Shown here: piece by piece, positions 58,928-64,000 of the stretch
Layout of the letters: each line of letters opens with the position of its first letter
Position numbering within the stretch: position 1 is the first letter of the stretch
Assembly (NCBI RefSeq): GCF_007827815.1
Contig: NZ_VITH01000006.1
Location: 186,001-250,000 of the forward strand
Length of the DNA stretch: 64,000 nucleotides
Direction: 5' to 3'
DNA from: Azospirillum brasilense
Lineage (GTDB): Bacteria; Pseudomonadota; Alphaproteobacteria; Azospirillales; Azospirillaceae
The notes under the pieces: generated by a model
The model's input: only the letters and a program-made list of their open reading frames with translations
Databases searched by the model: none
Told to the model about the DNA's origin: nothing
Translations under genes and position numbers: made by a program

Positions 58928-59461
58928 TCAGGAGGACGGGTCGGCCCGTTTCATCGCCTTGCGGCAATGAACCAGTGCGTCGCGGATCATGACATTGACC
59001 AGCGTCGGCGATACGCCGAGGGTCTCCGCGATGTCCTTCTGGCTGTGGCCGTGGATCCGATGCATTTCGAAGGCGTAGCGGGTGCGCTCCGGCAGGTCGG
59101 CCAGCGCCGTTTCGAGCGTGTGCAGGAGCTGGCGGTTCACGTTCACGCTTTCCGGCGAGGCCGCGTCCGGCGTGCTCACCGCCTGCCCTTCCTCCTCCGC
59201 CGCCATCAGACGCGATTCCAGGCCTTTCCGGCGGTAGTGATCGATCGCCAGATTGCGCACGACCATCATCAGGTAGCCCGCCTTGGCCCGGATGGAACTG
59301 GTCGACTCCGTCCCCAGCAGCTTCAGGAAGGCGTCCTGGACCACGTCCTCGGCGTGGTGCCGGCACCCGGTGATCCGCTCGGCCACCCCGATCAGCGACC
59401 GCCGATGCGTCGTGAAGACGTCGGTCAGGGTCTGATTCTCGGCGGTTCCTACCGGTCGCAT
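58928..59461 (-). CDS. ECF sigma factor, FecI type
   Basis: 177 residues. Region 2 reads DVFTTHRRSLIGVAERITGC, then RHHAEDVVQDAFLKLL and AGYLMMVVRNLAIDHYRR; region 4 holds LADLPERTRYAFEMHRIHGH and QKDIAETLGVSPTLVNVMIRDAL. This is a FecI-like iron-starvation sigma factor. It is released by FecR when the receptor is loaded and then transcribes the receptor gene. ATG 59461 is used, with AAGGAT 8 bp upstream. It is divergent from the receptor gene and shares with it a Fur-type palindrome, so iron should repress both. Confidence 0.9.
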   Translation of the reverse strand: MRPVGTAENQTLTDVFTTHRRSLIGVAERITGCRHHAEDVVQDAFLKLLGTESTSSIRAKAGYLMMVVRNLAIDHYRRKGLESRLMAAEEEGQAVSTPDAASPESVNVNRQLLHTLETALADLPERTRYAFEMHRIHGHSQKDIAETLGVSPTLVNVMIRDALVHCRKAMKRADPSS

Positions 59462-59535
59462 GGGACGATCCTTGTGCAAAGCGACGCCGCGGCGGGGCGG
59501 CAAACCCCAAGGCTTGACAAGCCGTCGCAAGCTAA

Positions 59536-59561
59536 TGCAACTGACAGTCATTTGCAAATGA
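59536..59561. promoter_or_regulatory. Fur-type iron box (overlapping palindromes)
   Basis: TGCAACTGA and TCATTTGCA are 9-bp arms around CAG (59536-59556), matching at 8 of 9 pairs. The right arm is also half of a perfect palindrome, TCATTTGCAAATGA (59548-59561). This is close to the alphaproteobacterial Fur operator (TGCAAaTGA type). It lies between the divergent fecI-type and receptor genes and should couple both to iron. Confidence 0.8.
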
Positions 59562-59615
59562 GGAAAAGGCAGAAATTCCTGCGGTGATTTCTATTATTCG
59601 TTGCGCGAGTTCTGG

Positions 59616-62021
59616 ATGACCCCGCGCCTCGCAGGCTTTCTGCTCGGCGGGCTGGCGCTCGGCTGGCCGGTGCTCGGCTGTTCCGTGCTCGCCGCGCAGC
59701 CCGCGGCCCAGGACAGGCCGCTGGCGATCCCGGCCCTTCCCCTGGGCGAGGCGCTGACCCGCTTCGGCCAGCAGACCGGTTTGCAGATCCTCTACAGCCC
59801 GGACCTCGTGTCGGGCCGCCGGTCGCGCGCCCTGGCGGGACGGATGGCCCCGGCGGCGGCCCTCGCCGAACTGCTGAACGGGACCGGCCTGTCCTTCGAC
59901 CTGCGCGACGGTATGGCGACCATCGGCCGGCCGCAGGAAACCGCCGATGTCCTGCCCCCCTTGACGGTCGAGGGCCGACCGCTGCACAGCGGCCGGACGG
60001 CGAGCGTCGCCAGTCCCGACCAAAGCATCGGCCGCACCGAAACCCCCGTCGAAGACCTGCCGCAGGGGCTCTCCATCGTCACGCGCGCCGACCTTGACCG
60101 GCGCGACGTCCAGGACATCAACAGCGCGCTGGCCTACAGCGCCGGCGTGCGCCCCATCGACTATCCCGGCGGCCAGGGCGCCATCGACGTCTATGTCCGC
60201 GGCTTCCGCCAGACCTCCGAATCCGTCCTGATCGACGGATTGCGCAGCGGCTACAACCCCTATGGGCTGGAGTACGAGCCCTTCGGCGTGGAGCGGGTGG
60301 AGGTGCTGAAGGGACCGGCTTCCGCCATCTACGGCGCGATGCCGCCCGGCGGCGCCATCGCCCTGACCAGCAAGCGCCCGACCGATCAACCGCTCCACCG
60401 GCTCCAGCTCCAGGGCGGCAGCCATGACCGGCGGCAGGTCACCGCCGATCTGAGCGACCGCATCGACGCCGGGGGATCGCTGCGCTACCGGCTGACCGCG
60501 CTGTCACGGCGCAGCGGCACGCAGGTCGACCACACGCCGGACGACCGCCTCTACGTCGCCCCCGCGCTGTCCTGGTCGGCCGGCGAGGGCACCGAGATCA
60601 CCCTGCTCGCCAGCCTCCTCGACTTCCGCAAGATGGGGGCGGAGCAGAGCTTCCCGGTGTCGGGCACGGTGCTGGACAACCCCTACGGCCGGCTCGATCC
60701 CAGCCTGTTCCTGGGCTATCCGGGGGTGAGTTCCTACCGCTCGCGCACCCTCTCGGCCGGCTACGAGGCCCGCCACGCCCTGAGCGGCGACTGGACGCTG
60801 CGCCACAGCCTGCGCCACAGCCGCAGCCGCGTCGGCTATCGGTGGAGCTGGTCAGACTCCGGCGCGCTGGAGGCGAACCGCTATTACCGGTTCGGGCTGC
60901 AGGACCGGCCCAAGACCAGCTCCACCCTGCTGGCCGACGCCAACCTGCAGGGCGGCGTCACCACCGGGCCGCTGCGCCACAGCCTGCTGGCCGGCGTCGA
61001 TCACGCCCGCTACCGGGTGCATGAAACGCGGCGGAACGGAACGGTGGCCGACCCGATCGACGTCTTTGCCCCGGTCTATGGCGGCCCCTACGCCTGGGAC
61101 GCGGCGCTGCTCAACGACCTGACCGACCGCATCCGCCAGACCGGCCTCTATCTCCAGGACGAGATCGCCGCCGGCGGCTGGCGGCTGACGCTCGGCGGGC
61201 GGATGGACTGGAGCCGCACGGACGTCCGCGGCCTGCTGTCCGACAGCGTGCCGGTGGAGACGACCCAGTTCGACCGCGCCTTCACCAAGCGCATCGGGCT
61301 CGCTTACCGCTTCGACAACGGCCTGGCGCCCTACGCCGGCTATGCGACCTCCTTCCAGCCGACCAGCGGCAGCGACGCGCAAGGCCGTCCCTTCTCGCCG
61401 AGCCGCGGGGCGCAGATCGAAACCGGGCTGCGCTACCGGCCCGAGGGCGTCGACGCGCTGTTCACCGCGTCGCTGTTCCGCGCGGTGCAGCGTAACCTCA
61501 CCACAGCCGATCCGGACCATCCCGGTTATCTGACCCAGACCGGGGAGACGCGGTCGCGCGGCGTCGAGCTGGAGGCGCGGACGGCGGTCGGCGAGACGAC
61601 CGATCTGACGGCGGCCTACACCCTCACCGACGCGCGGGTCACCCGCGACACCCCCGCCCCCGGCGGCACCGACAAGACCGGGCATCGGGTGGCCTCGGTC
61701 CCCCGCCACGCCGCGTCGCTCTGGCTGCGCCAGCGTTTCGAGGACGGACCGGCCGACGGCCTGACCGCCGGCATCGGCGTGCGGTACGTCGGCGCGACGG
61801 ACAACGCCGCGAACAGCGTGCGCGTCCCCGCCTACACGCTGGTCGATGTCAGCCTGGGCTACGAGCTGGACCGGCTCGGCCCGTCGCTCGACGGGGTCGG
61901 GCTGACGCTGACCGCGACCAACCTGTTCGACCGCCGCTATTTCTCGCCGGGCTTCTATGAGGATTCGGTCTTCGTCGGCAACCGCCGGGCGGTGCTGGCG
62001 ACCCTGTCCTATCGCTGGTGA
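59616..62021 (+). CDS. TonB-dependent siderophore receptor with STN signalling domain (FecA/FpvA type)
   Basis: 801 residues. After a signal peptide (to about residue 30) comes the STN domain (LAIPALPLGEALTRFGQQTG; LQILYSPDLV), then a TonB-box region, the plug (about 125-245; TPVEDLPQGLSIVTRADLDRR; RGFRQTSESVLIDGLR; VERVEVLKGPASAIYGAMPPGG) and a barrel ending with LATLSYRW. STN domains signal to FecR, which frees FecI. ATG 59616 is chosen; an in-frame TTG lies 15 bp upstream. The order fecI (minus), receptor (plus), fecR (minus) differs from the common fecI-fecR-fecA operon. The siderophore is unknown; a ferric hydroxamate or a mixed peptide is plausible. Confidence 0.92.
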   Translation: MTPRLAGFLLGGLALGWPVLGCSVLAAQPAAQDRPLAIPALPLGEALTRFGQQTGLQILYSPDLVSGRRSRALAGRMAPAAALAELLNGTGLSFDLRDGMATIGRPQETADVLPPLTVEGRPLHSGRTASVASPDQSIGRTETPVEDLPQGLSIVTRADLDRRDVQDINSALAYSAGVRPIDYPGGQGAIDVYVRGFRQTSESVLIDGLRSGYNPYGLEYEPFGVERVEVLKGPASAIYGAMPPGGAIALTSKRPTDQPLHRLQLQGGSHDRRQVTADLSDRIDAGGSLRYRLTALSRRSGTQVDHTPDDRLYVAPALSWSAGEGTEITLLASLLDFRKMGAEQSFPVSGTVLDNPYGRLDPSLFLGYPGVSSYRSRTLSAGYEARHALSGDWTLRHSLRHSRSRVGYRWSWSDSGALEANRYYRFGLQDRPKTSSTLLADANLQGGVTTGPLRHSLLAGVDHARYRVHETRRNGTVADPIDVFAPVYGGPYAWDAALLNDLTDRIRQTGLYLQDEIAAGGWRLTLGGRMDWSRTDVRGLLSDSVPVETTQFDRAFTKRIGLAYRFDNGLAPYAGYATSFQPTSGSDAQGRPFSPSRGAQIETGLRYRPEGVDALFTASLFRAVQRNLTTADPDHPGYLTQTGETRSRGVELEARTAVGETTDLTAAYTLTDARVTRDTPAPGGTDKTGHRVASVPRHAASLWLRQRFEDGPADGLTAGIGVRYVGATDNAANSVRVPAYTLVDVSLGYELDRLGPSLDGVGLTLTATNLFDRRYFSPGFYEDSVFVGNRRAVLATLSYRW

Positions 62022-62034
62022 CCAGCTCCCGGCC

Positions 62035-63030
62035 TCAGCGGGCGGAGAGGAGCAGCACGCCGTCCTTCGCGGCGATCGTCACCGGCAGCACCCGCGGCAG
62101 CGATGCCACCACGCGGTCGAGATCGGCGACGTCGTACACGCCACCGATGCGCATCGCCCCGACCCGGCGGTCGGCCAGCCGCAGCGGCTGCGACAGGTAG
62201 GGGTTCAGCAGCGGGACCGCCTCGGCCAGGGTGATGTCGTCGAACACCAGCTTGCCCTCGCGCCAGGACAGGACCCGCGCCGGATCGACGCGCGCGACGC
62301 TGCCGAACCGGCTGTCGCGGGCGAAGCGGCCCTGCTGGCCCGGCGTCAGCCGCAGGGGCTCTTCACCCGCCGCGGCAGCGGCGGCGCTCACCGTCACCGC
62401 GCCCTCGGCCAGCGTCACGGCCAGTTCGCCGTCGTTGGCCCAGACGTTGAACCGCGTCCCGGTCACCCGGACCCGATGGGCGGCGGTGAAGACGGTGAAG
62501 GGCCGCGCGGCGTCGCCCGCCACCGCGAAATAGGCCTCGCCATGGTCCATCAGCACGCTGCGGCGGTCGCGGAACTGGGCGTAGAACAGGGTGGTGCGGA
62601 CGTTCAGGTCCACCGTCGAGCCGTCGGGCAGACCGACCACGCGGTGCCGGTCGCCGCCGAGGAAGACGTCCACCGTGCCGGGCAGCACACCGAACGACCA
62701 GCCCACCGGCCAGCCGACGGCCAGGGCCGCCGCGACGCAGGCCGCCAGCGCCCAGCGCCGCTGTTTCGGCGCCCGGACACTGGGAGAGCGCGCCGCCGCA
62801 ACGGGCCGGGCCGGAGCGGGGGTCGCGGTCACCCGCGGCCGCAGCCCGGCGGATAGGCCCCACAGTTCCCGCATCGCGTCGAATTCCGCCAGATGGCGCG
62901 GGTCGTCCCGGCACCAGCGCTCAAAGGCGGCCCGGTCGGCGTCGCTCACCTGCTCCGCTTGCAGGCGCAGGCACCAGTCCGCCGCCTCTTCGGTCACGCG
63001 GTCGTCGTCGGAAGGATGGGACGGAGGCAT
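62035..63030 (-). CDS. FecR-family anti-sigma / iron-signal transducer
   Basis: 331 residues. The cytoplasmic start (DRVTEEAADWCLRLQAEQVS; ADRAAFERWCRDDPRHLAEF) is the FecR N-terminal DUF4880 domain; a membrane helix lies at about 108-125 (ALAACVAAALAVGWPVGWSF); the periplasmic FecR domain follows (RHRVVGLPDGSTVDLNVRTT; GEAYFAVAGDAARPFTVFTA), with a C-terminal STN-contact part (VFDDITLAEAVPLLNPYL). It holds or activates FecI in response to the receptor. It lies convergent to the receptor gene, ends 13 bp from it, and is not next to fecI. ATG 63030 is chosen because it gives the full N-terminal domain. Confidence 0.9.
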   Translation of the reverse strand: MPPSHPSDDDRVTEEAADWCLRLQAEQVSDADRAAFERWCRDDPRHLAEFDAMRELWGLSAGLRPRVTATPAPARPVAAARSPSVRAPKQRRWALAACVAAALAVGWPVGWSFGVLPGTVDVFLGGDRHRVVGLPDGSTVDLNVRTTLFYAQFRDRRSVLMDHGEAYFAVAGDAARPFTVFTAAHRVRVTGTRFNVWANDGELAVTLAEGAVTVSAAAAAAGEEPLRLTPGQQGRFARDSRFGSVARVDPARVLSWREGKLVFDDITLAEAVPLLNPYLSQPLRLADRRVGAMRIGGVYDVADLDRVVASLPRVLPVTIAAKDGVLLLSAR

Positions 63031-63238
63031 ACAGGCGCGCTCGGCTCCGGAAATCGTGTGCCAGCTATAGGGCAGACCGGGACCACACCGCAAGACGGGG
63101 CGGATCGCCGCGACCGCTCCGCCGGCGCCGCTTCAGTTTTGCCCCGCTCGTTCGTCCTAGTCGTCAGGGCCGTGCGCGTCCGCCTTCCCGGCGGGGTTGT
63201 CGCGCGGCCGCCTGTCGCCCCGTCCCCCAGGAACCCCG

Positions 63239-64000
63239 ATGCCGACGTCCCCCCGTTCCAGCCTGTCCGCGCTGCTCCACCTCCTGCGCCCCTTTTGGCC
63301 GCTGCTGACCGCCGCCACCCTGCTGGGGGTGCTGGGCGGGCTCAGCGTGACCGGGCTGCTGGCCGCCATCAACCGCATCCTGCACGCCGGCGACAGCCCC
63401 GGCGCCGGGCTCCTGCTCGCCTTCGCCGGGCTGTGCGCCATGGCGCTGGCCGGGTCGGTGCTGTCCGACATCGGCACCAACCGGATCGGGCAGCGGGTCA
63501 TCGCGCGGCTGCGCAAGGATCTGGGCGACCGCATCCTGACGGCACCGATCAACCAGCTGGAGCGCTACCGCAGCCACCGCCTGATCCCGGTGCTGACCCA
63601 CGACGTGGACACCATCAGCGACTTCGCCTTCGTCTTCGCGCCGCTGGCGGTGTCGCTCAGCGTCACGCTGGGCAGCCTCGTCTATCTGGCGCTGCTGTCC
63701 TGGCCGATGTTCCTGGCGACGGCGGCGGCCATCCTGATCGGCAGCGCCGTGCAGTACATCGCGCGCGGCCGCGGCATCGAGGGCTTCCAGGAGGCCCGCG
63801 CCCACGAGGACGAGCTGCAGAAGCACTACCGCTCGCTGGCGGAAGGGGCGAAGGAGCTGCGCATCAACCGGCCGCGCCGGCTGCGCCTGCAGAGCGAGGC
63901 GCTGCGCGGGACCATCGACCGCATCTGCGAGGTCCAGATCCGCTCGATCACCCTCTTCGTCGTCGCCAAGGGGTTCGGCTCCACGCTGTTCTTCATCGTC
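63239..64000 (+). CDS. Cyclic-peptide/siderophore ABC exporter, N-terminal part (PvdE/SyrD type; cut by window edge)
   Basis: 254 residues are visible before the right edge. The start is ATG 63239, with AGGA 7 bp upstream. The visible part is a type I exporter membrane domain: helices at about 15-40 (PFWPLLTAATLLGVLGGLSV), 60-78 and a pair near 130-175 (FAPLAVSLSVTLGSLVYLAL; WPMFLATAAAILIGSAVQYI), and the coupling-type stretch GFQEARAHEDELQKHYRSLAEGAKELRINRPRR. This matches the cyclic-peptide export family (PvdE, SyrD). The ATPase part lies beyond the edge. Its place beside FecI, receptor and FecR genes suggests export of the matching siderophore. Confidence 0.85.
   Translation, partial: MPTSPRSSLSALLHLLRPFWPLLTAATLLGVLGGLSVTGLLAAINRILHAGDSPGAGLLLAFAGLCAMALAGSVLSDIGTNRIGQRVIARLRKDLGDRILTAPINQLERYRSHRLIPVLTHDVDTISDFAFVFAPLAVSLSVTLGSLVYLALLSWPMFLATAAAILIGSAVQYIARGRGIEGFQEARAHEDELQKHYRSLAEGAKELRINRPRRLRLQSEALRGTIDRICEVQIRSITLFVVAKGFGSTLFFIV

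Noticed and set aside
1-64000. tRNA, rRNA, riboswitch or prophage genes
   Set aside because: I found no T-loop consensus with a matching acceptor stem, no rRNA segments, no recognisable riboswitch core and no phage structural genes.

Overview
The window is about 64 kb of high-GC chromosomal or replicon DNA from an alphaproteobacterium. The GC-rich codon use, infC next to rpsU, the LivKHMGF-rich gene content and the plant- and soil-type catabolism suggest Azospirillum or a close Rhodospirillales relative; this is inference, because no rRNA or species marker is present. I see no tRNA, rRNA or CRISPR array.

Layout. (1) 1-5.3 kb, minus strand: an operon of a metal-type periplasmic binding protein, a di-heme cytochrome c oxidoreductase, a TonB-dependent receptor and a TonB-like protein cut by the window edge. 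(2) 5.4-11.3 kb: an operon (hydroxyacyl-CoA-type dehydrogenase, BKACE, 3-hydroxybutyrate dehydrogenase, LivK-type binding protein) behind a textbook sigma-54 promoter, with a divergent sigma-54 activator and tandem candidate enhancer sites between them. (3) 11.3-15.6 kb: an RND efflux pair. (4) 15.8-17 kb: infC, which appears to start with AUA, and rpsU. (5) 17.2-20.6 kb: a divergent histidine kinase and response regulator pair, then a DUF457-type membrane protein.

(6) 20.7-40 kb is the metabolic core, a complete protocatechuate 4,5-cleavage (lig/gal) pathway. Uptake is by a LivFGMHK transporter and an AAHS-type MFS permease. LigAB opens the ring, LigC oxidises the semialdehyde, LigI hydrolyses pyrone dicarboxylate, GalD and GalB tautomerise and hydrate oxalomesaconate, and GalC/LigK splits the product to pyruvate and oxaloacetate. 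A three-component cytochrome P450 system with its own AraC regulator lies beside it and may feed in methoxylated or other aromatic acids. A LysR-type regulator with two DNA-binding domains lies at the right end. I found six related operator-like sites in front of the transport, lig/gal, dehydrogenase and regulator genes, which suggests one local regulon.

(7) 40.9-49 kb: one giant gene for a secreted RTX protein of about 2700 residues (DUF4347, calcium-binding repeats, 11 tandem domains of about 112 residues, and a second RTX block). (8) 49-58.5 kb: a patchwork accessory zone with IS3 and IS1380 remnants, dispersed repeats, an AT-rich membrane-protein gene, an Rrf2/methyltransferase pair and small stress-type enzymes (SDR, SnoaL folds, alpha/beta hydrolase, XRE regulator, YigZ). 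(9) 58.9-64 kb: a siderophore locus with a FecI sigma factor, a FecA-like receptor behind a Fur-type palindrome, FecR, and the start of a cyclic-peptide-type ABC exporter cut by the window edge.
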